A stretch of 47,066 nucleotides of DNA from Mnemiopsis leidyi. Lineage: Eukaryota; Ctenophora; Tentaculata; Lobata; Bolinopsidae. How positions within the stretch are numbered: position 1 is the first letter of the stretch; the number at the start of each line of letters is the position of its first letter. The stretch lies in assembly GCA_000226015.1 (NCBI GenBank), contig JH153181.1:1-47066 (forward strand), read 5' to 3'. The notes beneath the pieces are model-generated. The model was not told where the DNA came from, did no database searches, and worked only from the letters and a program-made list of their open reading frames with translations. The position numbers and the translations under genes were made by a program. This document shows positions 33,701-44,153 of this stretch, one piece after another.

Positions 33701-35041
33701 CAGAACACAGAACTCGCTCCACTAGGCTCAAAGAAGAGACGCTCGGCAAAATCAAATGACCGAGTAGCATGGGACACAGATCCCCGAAGTGAGGGTGTAA
33801 ATTCGGAAACAGACGACGTCTTCTCCAGACCGCCCCAGACGATGCTGCTGGACAGCGACGCTGAGGACCAGGTACAATTGTCAAATTTCCTTCTTAAAGT
33901 TTGTATGTTCTACCGTACTAAACAAAGTCTCGATAGTTATCCAATCTGACGTCGTTGAGATATAGCCAGATGTTCATGAACCAATTTTAGACGACACCTG
34001 GACCACTGAGACAACGAAAACGACCAGACAGATCGCAAAGACAGCGGTCTGAACTATCTCAAGACGTGGCACCAGAAACCCCCACTACCTCTGCAGAAAT
34101 TTCAAAAAATGCCGATCTATCTGGGTCGTTAGAGTTGGATATAAGACGGTCACGTGACTGCGAAGAGGGGGAGGACGACGAGGAGCAGATCAGGCAAGAG
34201 GAAAGAGACCGTGAGCAGAGAACACTGGAGTTGCTTGAGAGGAGAATAGGAATGGAGGACGGGAGTTTAAAACGATTGGGTAAGAGATCGATCTGTTCTG
34301 GGTTGCACTCCTGTCTTGCTATTATACTTGAAATTCGTATTGTTTGGGACTGTACATTGTTTTAACAGAGGTTTTCAGGAGAAAAGGTGGAAATCATAGA
34401 GAAAGAGACGATTCAGCAAAAAGACAAGGAGGCAGCTCTGAGACAACAGGAGATTGAAGAAGAGTCTGCAAGAAAGGAAGAAGAACGGAGAGCCTACGAG
34501 GAGGTGAACAATTGATAAGATAATTTTCTTCATTTGTAGAGGGTTGGTAGACATATATAGATGGAGGAAGGGTGTCAACTATGAATGGTAACATTACAAT
34601 ATTCTTCATCCACCCTCAGTTTTAACCATTGGAGCATGATGTTGATTTACATTCATGACCCCTAAAATTAATTAACCAAATTCCCAGGTTATGAGACAAC
34701 AAGAGGCGGAGTATGAGCGACATCTACAGAACATGCTGCGGCAAGAGGAAGAGAGAAACAAACAGTATTTGGACAAACTGAGGAAAGAGGAGGTTCAGAG
34801 GGATATCAAAAGAAAACTCGCGATGTTCAGGCAAAACCAGAACCTGGAGCTGAGACAACACGTCAGACTGTTAAAACTAAAGCAAAAATTCACAGCGCCC
34901 TTCAAATATTCTTACTTTCCAATATTGAAAGTCAATTATATGAAAATTGTTATGAACCCTGAGCAGCAAACCAGAAAATCAAATGCTGGAAATACTAAAA
35001 CTGTGAAAAAGAAAAAGAAAATGTTAGTTAAACGGGTGTGA
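27770..35041 (+). CDS. KIAA2012-like coiled-coil protein
   Basis: About 17 exons join in frame to roughly 950 residues: 27770-27838, 27951-28067, 28393-28536, 28700-28818, 29061-29256, 29820-29967, 30129-30316, 30500-30578, 30760-30977, 31112-31292 (or 31304), 31456-31607, 31810-31915, 33108-33323, 33711-33871, 33991-34279, 34379-34503 and 34688-35041. The N-terminus matches the vertebrate KIAA2012 family in order and motif: LSRG-like FSPLIRGPG, then VPKTFTTNKGAIVLYTSEDY, close to the family's PKTFSTRKGALILYSE. The middle is low-complexity, Ser/Pro/Asp-rich and presumably disordered. The C-terminal third is a highly charged E/R/Q coiled coil (RQQEAEYERHLQNMLRQEEE), ending in a Lys-rich tail. 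Family function is unknown. The exon 10/11 junction is uncertain. Two introns contain tandem repeats (28069-28300, 33350-33710). Confidence 0.72.
28069..28300. repeat. Degenerate 30-33-bp tandem repeat in intron
   Basis: Variants of GGTTACCAAGGTTNCAAGTGAGGTTATGTG recur about seven or eight times across most of the second intron of the KIAA2012-like gene. The array begins at the exon donor itself (AACAAG|GTTATTTGGG), and several units contain AAGGTT, so they look like decoy 5' splice sites. Confidence 0.75.
33350..33710. repeat. About 41-bp tandem repeat in intron, reaching a splice acceptor
   Basis: About eight diverged copies of a unit containing GTGCATAAAATC, ACCAATCAGAACAAAGTAT and TGTTCCAC fill the intron before exon 14 of the KIAA2012-like gene. 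The last unit reads ACCAATCAGAACACAG and its final AG is the 3' splice site of exon 14. Many units include CACGTGCAT. Confidence 0.85.
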
Positions 35042-35401
35042 CAGCGTCATATGAATCGGACTTTTTGTGAGCTATTCAAATTATACAATTTATGAATTAA
35101 AAATAATCCATGGGCTTGGAATATGATTGCACTGATTTCCAAAATTTCTAAATACAAGGGGTCAATTTTATTCGGGCAAATTCATTTTCTTGTGCTACCT
35201 ACCGGTCAGCGGAAAATTGTCGATCCAAAGTTGTAATCGGTCGTTCACATATCTTTACGTTATCAGCTACATGGGGAGAAGATTTATAAATAATAGCGCT
35301 TATTTATGGATAGCGTAAATTTTTGTCCATAATTTTACCTTTTTTGTTTTTGCCAAAAATGTGTCCCCTTATTTTAGTCATACAGACTTACGAAAGTATT
35401 C

Positions 35402-35407
35402 AATAAA
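35402..35407 (+). terminator. Poly(A) signal for the KIAA2012-like gene
   Basis: AATAAA lies about 360 bases after the stop codon at 35041, followed within 40 bases by a T/G-rich stretch (GTATCGTGTCTGT). This is a plausible cleavage and polyadenylation site. Confidence 0.4.
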
Positions 35408-35747
35408 ATGGGACTTCTTTGTAAAGTAGTATCGTGTCTGTAACATTATATCGCATCGCTATTCTTTTAACCAGATTTTTCAAATGTTCTTTTCATAATG
35501 TCGTCCAATGAGTAATAGAATAATTTGATTGAAAACGGTGAATATAATTATAGCATCTCGCATGCTCATGTAGTTTTATCAAGCAAAACCCTAACCACTC
35601 GCCCCTGATATTATGATGCAAATACTTGTATCTATAATTTGTAATAAATTATGGTCCTGATCATTACAACTGATTAAATGAATGCTTAAAAAGATACCAG
35701 ACAGTCACGTTTCCCTATATATTGCTACTTAAGCATATTAAGATTTT

Positions 35748-36549
35748 GGCAAAAGGGTAATATAGTTTGGTGAGTTGGGCAATTTGCGCAAATGGATCCA
35801 CTCAATGGAACAAATGGATGTTCCATTGGCGCCAATGGCGATGAAGTCAGTCATCAGTGGTGCAAATGGTGGTCCAAATCGCCATTAGCGCCAATGGTTG
35901 TATTCCATTGGCGCCAACGGCGATCGCCGTTGGCGACCATTGGATCCATTGTAATGGAACCACTTGATGGCGATGCTCCATTTATGATCACCACTCAGAA
36001 TGAATGGATCCTAATATTGGAATTCGAATGGCGCCAATTATGCCAGTGTTGCCGATGGCGACAAGGGGGCCAATGGCGATTCATTGGGACAATGGTGATA
36101 GTGTGCCATAAATTCCATTGGTGCCATAAATTCCATTGGTGAAAATGGCGATTTGAAATCATTGGCGACAATGGAGCCAATCAGAAAATAATAATGCTGG
36201 TAGTGGTACATATGCATTATGCAATGGCAACAGTGGTGACAATGGCGGCAATGGTGCAACTGTCGCCATTGTCACAAATTAATCGCCATTGGTTCCATTG
36301 TCGCCATTAGAATTCCAAATGATCCATTCACTCTGAGTGGTCATTGTCAAAAGAGTATCGCCATCGAGTGGATCCATTGGTTCCATCAAAATGGATCCAA
36401 TGGTCACCAATGGCAGTCGCGATTGGCGGATAGGACCATCATTGGCACCACTGACCTCACCGCATTGGCGCCAATGAATTGAATCCATTGGCGCTAATCG
36501 ACCAATGGCGCCAATTGTCCCACTTACCAAACTATATGACTCTTTCATC
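35748..36549. mobile_element. Foldback transposon copy 2 (802 bp), same family as copy 1
   Basis: An exact 8-bp target duplication, AAGATTTT, lies at 35740-35747 and 36550-36557. The left terminus is GGCAAAAGGGTAATATAGTT; the right terminus, reverse-complemented, is GATGAAAGAGTCATATAGTT, so its outermost bases have decayed. The arms carry the same landmarks as copy 1: GGATCCACTCAATGGAACAA, GGCGATCGCC and an ACTCAGA(G)TGAATGGATC block next to GGAATTC. The 9-mer core is much shorter. The AATCAGAAAATAATAATGC spacer near 36178 corresponds to the TCAGGAAATAATTAT spacers of copy 1. The copy lies in intergenic DNA about 700 bases after the KIAA2012-like stop. Confidence 0.88.
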
Positions 36550-36557
36550 AAGATTTT

Positions 36558-37431
36558 TGCACATTTCTCCCCTAATTACCGCCGTGCCTTGAGATGCAGA
36601 ACAGTAAATAGTAGATACGATAAACGATTCGGTTGTCAATTGGAAATACATCAGAGGGTCCGATTTAATAAAAGTTGCCCTAAAATTGCTGCCGCAAAGC
36701 CACAGCCCCAGAGGTGCTAGTCAAACGAAACAAGGTTCGAGAGGAAATCCAAGTTGAGAGGCACTTTTTAAATACAAAGGGATTACTGGAGTCTGGATTA
36801 ATGGGGTGTCCGAGCGGTATTAGAAAAGGACTGGGAACTTTAAAATCTAACAGTTTACTATAACGTCCTCGTAAATTGAGCGAAATCCTGTCTCATGATA
36901 GTTGCAAGAAAGACCGATGTACAATGAAAATGGAACCGACCGTGAGAAAACGCGCACATGATACCGCGCGTTTTGCGCTAGACATTTATAAAATATGTAG
37001 ATGCGGCTTCCAATTGCGACACATTTTACCCATTGTTCCAGGATTCGGACGGCCTTTTTAGGACCGTTTAGGACTCATCTGAGAATGTTACCCGACAGGC
37101 AACACCTTCTCTTTTGACTCTGGTTTAATCACGGTATTGCACAATTTAAAACTAATTTCCAACTTGCTTTAATACCAGACAGCATTATTGAGATAATTTT
37201 GTGAGCAAAATGACGCACGAAAAAAACGGATACAGATTTTATCGAATTGATAAATAAGTATGTTAAAATAAACAACAATAACAGAGAGTGTATTATATAA
37301 ATTGAGATAAAATAATGATAGAATTTCTTATCAAAATAACTCTGTTAAATGAACGACAATGCAACTTGGTCACAAGATGAATTTACAGTTATATGAAAAA
37401 AGTTCAGTAAAACCACTTTAACCACACCCCA
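36558..37431. other. Intergenic, nothing firm
   Basis: It lies between foldback copy 2 and the MPND stop codon and includes the MPND 3' UTR. A tRNA-like A-box string (GGGGTGTCCGAGCGG, near 36803) is present, but no matching B-box or cloverleaf could be drawn. Confidence 0.45.
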
Positions 37432-40400
37432 TCATTCCTCCTTAGCAACGATTTGTCTCATGACATCAACAAATTGTTCCTCGCTGATATCCTTTGGTGT
37501 TTTCTGCTTAAGAGACTCAGTCATTTTTCTGAAAATGTTTATGTTGTTTCGCCAGTGCTGATTGAATTTGACGCCCGTTTTTTGTTTCGAATAAAGTAGA
37601 GACATGGCACGCATTTCCGTGGCTAATGCAGGAGAAATGGTCGAATCCCACACACACCTGAAGATAAAGTGAGGGTAGAAAATAATCATTTGAGAGCGTT
37701 ATCTGAAACCAAGAATCTTTAAAAATATCTAATCACCAGATGTTTATAGAATTTAGATGGCACATAAATAAAAGCCCTTTCCCAAACAATTTTTATACAC
37801 TTTGTAATTTCTTTATAAATTCATTATTCATGAAAAAAGAGATCCACATACGTGTACTCTAAGTGCATGGGAACTGGCCTCCCATCATTAGTGTGCATGA
37901 CGCAGAACAGCTGCATCTGAGGAAATGTGTCAAAGTTAAATAACCTGAGTTAAACTTGACATGTATATTTCCAGTTTTAAGTAATCATGTATTTTATAGT
38001 CTTTTCACCCCTGTTTACCAGCACCACGTGACAACACAAAGACGACACTACAGACCTCGCTAACGGGAGAAGTGCCTCTGAATGGCGAGACAATGACACC
38101 CAGACAGGGGTCTATCCGGCCGTCAAGAGATCGCATGTGTTGCTGATGTACGGACTGACAAACAATGTCGTGTTGGGAGGGGCGCGGGGAACTGGTCGGG
38201 TGGGAGTGGTACCAGCCAATTACTGTCATGTCCTGGAAAAGGAATTAAGTTTATTGTAAATTTATCGTAATTTTATTGTAAGTTTGTTGTAAATTTATTG
38301 TAAATTTATTGTTTGAAGGTTTCCTAATTTACCTCTGATAACATAAATGAAATAGGACAAATGAGAGATTTTATATTTGTATTTGATACACCTGCACCCA
38401 AGCTTTTACAGTTATATTGAAGGGGCTCCTGGGAGATTCTAGATCTTTTAACGGAGACCCTCCTCACCTTTTAACGGAGACCCTCCTTATTTATATTAAC
38501 TCTCAATCACGGTTTCCCGGCCATTCGGCTGAGTCGACCGAAGAAGATTGCATAGGCTAATGTCCTTAGCACACTCCTCTAGAATTGGCAGATCTGGGAA
38601 TTGAACCCCCCGGTCTTCTGCATAGAAAGTCGGGATAGATACCACAACACCCCCAACCCATAAGAGATAAAAATGATAAAAAATAAAATGCTTGGAGGTG
38701 ACAAAAACACATTACCTGTTGAGTGATAAGTTCTCTAATCTTGTTCTGCAAAACACTACATTCATTCTGATCGGAAGGGTTGTTTAAAGAGCAGGGAAAT
38801 ACACTCTGTACTTGGAGCGTTAGTTTTGCTGGATCCCACTTCCCTCCTAGATACCTGAAACTTCAGCATTTAAAACTCGTGCTGTCTAAAAAGGGACCAT
38901 GCTGGTATTAGTATAATGATTTCCGTGTCCCGTTTTGAAATTATGAACTAAAAAATCAGCAGTCACCTAATTGTCTATACTTTTAAAGCCAACGACTGGG
39001 ATATGAGAGAGAGGTAAGGAAGCACTGACCCGTAAACTTCCTCAGTACTAAGATGACAATGGTAGTCCATGAGCAAGAGGGAGTTACTGCCAATAAACAC
39101 GGTATAAGGCTGCTTCTGACCGACCACACTAAACTTCACACAGTCTATAAGTGAAGATTCCGCTGGAACTGCCTCTTGTCGAGCTTCTTTCATTATCTCA
39201 GGTTCTTTTGTCTGTGGTGGTTAGCTTCTTTAAAAACGCGAACATGATGTTGTATCTATTTTAACCTTTATTTTATGCCAAGCTGATAGAATTTGAGATG
39301 GAATTTAAACAACAAGATTAAACAAGTAAACAATAAGATTAATCTCAAGTTACAAACCCTAGCAGCCTTAGCCTGTTCCTCGGCGAGCTGTGCGATAGCT
39401 AGTTGAATCATGTTAGCTTGCTGGAATAGAGCCTGCTCTAATATCATCTGTGTCATCTTATCATTACTTCCTGAAGCATTGTGCTCCTGAATAGCCTTCT
39501 CGAGAGCAGCCTGGTTCAACAGGGCGTTCTGTATCATGCTATGTTCAAGGAGAGACTTCTGGAGTTGAGCTGGATCGATGTGATGCTGTGCTGCTGCTGC
39601 CTTTTCTTTGGACGCACGCTGTTCTTTCTGCCTCGCTTTTTCCCGTTTTTCTTTTTCTTCTTTTTCCTTGTGAGCAGCTAGTATTTCCTGCTGTATCTTG
39701 AGCAGTGCTTCTTGCTGAAGTTGCGCTTGAATGATTGTTTCTTGGTGTGCTGTCATAAGTGCTTCCTCCCGCTGCTTCTGTTCCAGTGCAGATTTTGTCT
39801 GCTTCTGGAGCATCGCAACGGCTTCACTGTGTTGCTTCAACAGTTCCGCCTCTGCCAATCTGTTAGCCAATGCTGCCTCTACAGCCATCTGCTCCTTCAG
39901 GGCTTTCTCTAACATAAGTTTCTCGACATCTGACATCTTGGTCGCGCCTTGTTGGAACAGTGCCTTCTCCAACATTAGCTTTTCTTGTTCCGATAATTGC
40001 GCAGCACCCTCTCCAAGCAAAATCTGAGCTAAATTTGAAACGTCGATCAGGCTATTGCTCATACTATTGGCTTGTTCCAACATGGCCTTTTCAGCGTCAG
40101 GAAGATGGACTTGTTCAGTAGAAGTGGAGGGAGTAGCGCTGGTAGTGCCGGATGAAGAAGGTCTCTCAGCAGATTGTTCTGATGTAGATGCTGTGGGAGG
40201 GGTGGAGGTGGGGATGGGGGTGGTGGTAGAGGTGGATACACCAGATAAGGGTACTTGACTGGTGGTTGTGGTGCTGGAGCTGGTCGTCGCTGGTTCTTGC
40301 TCAGACGCCATGCTTTCTGCTGCTGAGCTGCATGCTTCAGATTCTCCCTATGCAAGTATAAAGATTCTTTCATTCAACTTTTAAAAACAGAATTAAAAAA

Positions 40401-41311
40401 ATCATATTGATGTTAAACTTAAAAGTTTAATCTTTGGATCAATATTTTTTGTGCTTTAGCGAGGACCGAATACATCACCAATTTGAATTAAAATTATTCG
40501 ACCTGATATCGAATGTAGAAAGTTCTGGACGGTACCTGAGATTGGGAAGCATTATCTTCCTCACTATCGTTCTCATTACACTCTTCGTCCTGAAACTGTT
40601 TTCCATGTAAAGATACAGAACTTAATTGTAACTAATCGTATAGCTCAAAGAAAAATCCAAAATAAACTAAAGCTCCAACAAAAAATTATCCCCATAACAG
40701 AAATATAAACCGAACCTGCTGAATGACAGAATTTCCGTCAGTTCTTGTAGCCTGCATCTGTAACCACTGGTTCTTATACCACTCCAACTTCCTCCCCTCG
40801 TACTTCACCGTCGTCCACCCACACGCGCTCTTCTTCTCGGGGTTCACTATGCGCTTGCAGTGAGACGCCCATGCGCTAGGGGTCGAGAACACTAGATTGT
40901 TATCTTTCCACTTGACGGAACCGTCTTCTAAGAGGTCTCCCTCAAACACGTTACCGAAATATTCCATCTTCAACACCCCTGGACCTGTTGTTATAGAATT
41001 ATAGTTTAAACTCTCCGTGTTATCTCAGCTTCACATCTACCTAAGCACAATAGTATTATATGAATTGAATTTATCTACCTAAAAAATTGAATGAAAACCG
41101 GCAACTGCACACGATTAAAATTCAAGACAATACCTGGTTTGAGAAGTCCGTCATTTATCAGGAAGGATAAGTGAAGACTGCGACCCCCAAGTTTTTTGTC
41201 AGACTTGCTGGAGTTGCCGCCCCGGCCCCTCCCACGTCCACCACGTCCAGAAATACTTCCTCTCAGGGCTTGTTTTTCTAGCGTCTTGCGCAGCAGATCG
41301 TCCATATCCAT
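37432..41311 (-). CDS. MPND: MPN domain-containing protein with RAMA domain
   Basis: Nine exons join in frame to 759 residues: 41134-41311, 40716-40984, 40536-40589, 39358-40347, 39030-39211, 38716-38854, 38056-38232, 37852-37916 and 37432-37657. After a Gly/Arg-rich N-terminus comes a RAMA domain (LLKPGPGVLKMEYFG ... NLVFSTPSAWASHCKRIVNP), which in the family recognises modified DNA. An acidic stretch (DEECNENDSEEDN) and a linker of about 330 residues follow. The C-terminal half is an MPN domain: VFIGSNSLLLMDYHCHLS, then VYGYLGGKWD and IGWYHSHPTSSPRPSQHD. The last has the complete JAMM zinc pattern H-x-H-x7-S-x2-D, so metalloprotease activity is possible. Human MPND has 471 residues; the extra length is the linker, rich in Q, E, A and L with recurring EKLMLEKAL(F/K)QQ units. 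It likely acts in the nucleus. First of four minus-strand genes in a row. Confidence 0.93.
38587..38659 (-). repeat. tRNA-derived sequence, probable SINE head
   Basis: Read on the minus strand, this stretch has a tRNA-like A-box region (GGGTGTTGTGGTATCTATCC) and a good B-box (GGGGGTTCAATTCCC) at tRNA-like spacing, but the acceptor ends do not pair, so it is not an intact tRNA. About 120 bases further along that strand, two near-identical copies of AAGGAGGGTCTCCGTTAAAA follow, like a SINE tail. It sits in an MPND intron. Confidence 0.4.
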
Positions 41312-41555
41312 GATGACTTCTTTACTTAGGGTTATAAATTAGGATCATTGTTACAAAGAAAATGCGACGTGAAGAACCTCACGCGTAAGTATTTGATTTA
41401 CTTAATGAAAATACCCATACTCTAGTACAGATATTCAAATGTCAATATTAACCTTGGTACTAAATATCTTCTCGAGATAAACGAGTGCTACAAAGGCATT
41501 ATGAAAATCATTATTCAGTGAAAGGCTTAAAGAATCTGAGAAGATTAACTTAACA

Positions 41556-43679
41556 TCAAAAGTTTGTCAACTTATTATTCGAAAAGTCATGGTAAAGAGA
41601 AAGAGATTCAGTAGAAGTTTGCGGAGTAATGTTACTGATAGCACTCTGAACAATTTCAGGGGTTACAACCCCACATGTTATGGACTCAATAGCTGCATTG
41701 TGACAAACTGCTACCACCTCGGCTCCAGACAAGCCCTCCGTAATTTTAGCGCATTCTTTGAAGTCCAACCCCTCGTATGGAATCTTCTCAAACTTAAGCT
41801 TGAAAATCTCCTCCCGACACTGCAAATCAGGAAGAGGAATGTAGACAAGTTTCTCTAATCGGCCGGGTCTCAGGAGAGCTTTGTCAATACGGTCAGGGCG
41901 GTTGGTAGCTGCGATAACAACCACTCCAGTGAGTCCTTCCACCCCGTCAAGTTCCGTCAGCAGTTGAGCTAAAACCCGGTCGTGCACCCCGCTGCCTCGG
42001 TCAGCCCCGCGATGAGTTGCCAGAGCGTCAATTTCGTCGAAAAATATGATAGCTGGAGCTGCAGACCTAGCCCTGGAAAATAGATCTCTAATGGCACGCT
42101 CACTTTCACCCACATACATAGAGAGCAGTTCAGGACCCTTAACTGAAAGGAAGTTCAAGTTAGATTCAGTAGCTAGAGCTTTAGCCATCATGGTTTTACA
42201 GCAACCAGGAGGACCATACATGAGCACCCCTCTAGGTGCACTGATCCCCATCTTCCTGTATCTCTCTTGGTGGATGATTGGCCAACTGATTACTCTGGAA
42301 AGCAGCTCTTGGACATCCCTGAGACCGCCAATATCACTCCATCGAACTTCTGGAACTTCAATCTTAATGTCATTCATTGAACGCGGAGGCACCTTTGTCA
42401 GGGCAGTTAGAAGATGGGTCATGTTTAGTTTATCTTTACTTGCCAACAGAAGAGCCTGTCTACACACATTGCAGATATCAGCACCAACATAACCATTAGC
42501 TCTAAAGGAAACAGATGCAATGTCATCAGTGGAGACCTCGCTGTCTATCTCAGCAAGACAAGCTTCAAATATTTCAGTCCTAACATCAGAAGTAACAGCC
42601 GGCATTTGCAACTGAAAAGGGAAGAACTTTAGGAGGGCAGGGGGAAGATGGGTTGCTGTAGCTAAAACAAACCTAGCATTCGGCAAGTTCTTCAAAAAGT
42701 TGGTTACGTGACTTATCTTGTCTGATTGATCGTCTCCAATAGAATCTAGACCATCGAGAAGTACAATTTTGATATGATCCTCACATGGAATGGGTTTAGT
42801 AAACTCATGTACAGTGCAACTTGGCCATTCTTCATTTCCAAACATGATGGTTTTACAGAGCAAAGTTTTACCAGATCCTGAGGGACCCGTTATTAACAGA
42901 GTTTGAGGGGGCCCCATTGAACCGAAAAGTGAAGGAGATCGAAATGCTTGGTCCAAAATCTCCTGAATGTCACTACCAATTCGTTCCACACCAATGATTT
43001 TAGGTAGAGGAGCATGAATTTGTTTGTCTACAAAATCGGTGGAAGGAAGAATTTGATAATATTCCTCGGCAATGGAGACTGTTGAAAGTTGAGAAGTGAG
43101 AGAATTTATGCCATTAGATTCGTCAGATTTCTCAACTTGCTGTCCAGTGATTGGAACAACAGATTCTATAACAAGGGTAATTTTCTTGCTAAAGTATGGA
43201 ATGGAAATTTTTTGGCCTGGAAAAACGACTTTATTCTGCAAGACAAAGGGTAGATAAGATCTATCAACCTTACCCTCCACTGAAATTGTAACTTTAGCAG
43301 CAGATCTGAAAGACTGAACCGGACTGAGTGTTACAAGACCTTTCTCTTGAGAAGATACTCCAACATGATCTAGTAAGACTGTCGGATCAGGCCAGCATTC
43401 AAACACATCTGATGAGATTTTGGCGAAGCTTCCTATCTTGATGCCTATTTCTTTCATAGTATCGGGATGAAGATGGCAATATGCACTGTCCTTGAAAACA
43501 GGGGTCAATCTCACCAAGCCATCGCCAATACAAGAACCGGGAGTTTCACACTCGTGGTTGGACATCGTTTTTAGACCACAGTTGCTGCATTTCGTCCATG
43601 ACTGTTTGCAGTGTTTTGGACCTCCTCCACGGGTTGGTGTTCTTCTAGAAGGTGTTCCTTTAGGGCTTTGCTGGACCAT
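41556..43679 (-). CDS. AFG2A: AFG2A (SPATA5)-like AAA+ ATPase, intronless
   Basis: One open frame of 707 residues with tandem AAA+ domains after an N-terminal substrate/cofactor-binding region containing CSNCG and two further Cys. D1 has Walker A GPSGSGKT (about 265) but a Walker B of IVLLDG, where the catalytic Glu is Gly, and lacks an RPGR arginine-finger motif. D2 is intact: GPPGCCKT (about 489), IIFFDEIDAL, TNRPDRID and LLRPGRLE. The pore loop is SMYVG. The D2 sequence and the ending (ESLSLYHDFSN) fit AFG2A rather than AFG2B. AFG2A releases shuttling factors from cytoplasmic pre-60S ribosomes and works as a hexamer. Human AFG2A is 893 residues, so this copy is shorter, mainly in D1 and the N-terminus. 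An in-frame stop lies upstream of the ATG at 43679, possibly with a 5' UTR intron acceptor (TGTAG) nearby. It could be a retrocopy or simply the divergent orthologue. Confidence 0.88.
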   Translation of the reverse strand: MVQQSPKGTPSRRTPTRGGGPKHCKQSWTKCSNCGLKTMSNHECETPGSCIGDGLVRLTPVFKDSAYCHLHPDTMKEIGIKIGSFAKISSDVFECWPDPTVLLDHVGVSSQEKGLVTLSPVQSFRSAAKVTISVEGKVDRSYLPFVLQNKVVFPGQKISIPYFSKKITLVIESVVPITGQQVEKSDESNGINSLTSQLSTVSIAEEYYQILPSTDFVDKQIHAPLPKIIGVERIGSDIQEILDQAFRSPSLFGSMGPPQTLLITGPSGSGKTLLCKTIMFGNEEWPSCTVHEFTKPIPCEDHIKIVLLDGLDSIGDDQSDKISHVTNFLKNLPNARFVLATATHLPPALLKFFPFQLQMPAVTSDVRTEIFEACLAEIDSEVSTDDIASVSFRANGYVGADICNVCRQALLLASKDKLNMTHLLTALTKVPPRSMNDIKIEVPEVRWSDIGGLRDVQELLSRVISWPIIHQERYRKMGISAPRGVLMYGPPGCCKTMMAKALATESNLNFLSVKGPELLSMYVGESERAIRDLFSRARSAAPAIIFFDEIDALATHRGADRGSGVHDRVLAQLLTELDGVEGLTGVVVIAATNRPDRIDKALLRPGRLEKLVYIPLPDLQCREEIFKLKFEKIPYEGLDFKECAKITEGLSGAEVVAVCHNAAIESITCGVVTPEIVQSAISNITPQTSTESLSLYHDFSNNKLTNF

Positions 43680-44153
43680 CAATATTAGGACCTACAACAA
43701 ACGTTGACACTAATTAGTTTACCAAATGATATCAAAATGTATAACAAAGAAATTAATAGATACTTGAATTTTAGGCACAATGTAATACCTTTTAGTGAAT
43801 TTAAAAAATCAAACATACTAATGTTTGATTAAAATTGAAAATTTAAGCAAAAATCACAGTTCTGAGCAAAAATAAATCAATTTGATCTAACTATTTTTTA
43901 TTTCGATTTTTAGAGAAGAAGAATCAACTTGACTGTCAAGGGAGGATACAAATTGCAACACATTTTCGGGTCACATTTAAGTGGTTGAAAGTGTCATTTA
44001 TTCTAAACAACCCATTTTCAAACAATTATCTAATTATGTTGTTCACAAAAGCTGTCAACTTTTATGGAAATGTACCCAGTGTACAATAAAACTTCAGCAA
44101 TCAGCTCTCTACATTATAAAAGACAAGTGCACGATTGATTAAAGACATTTTCC

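Noticed and set aside
36803..36880. tRNA-Ser/Leu-like gene
   Set aside because: It has an A-box-like string (GTCCGAGCGG) but no B-box or pairing acceptor stem.
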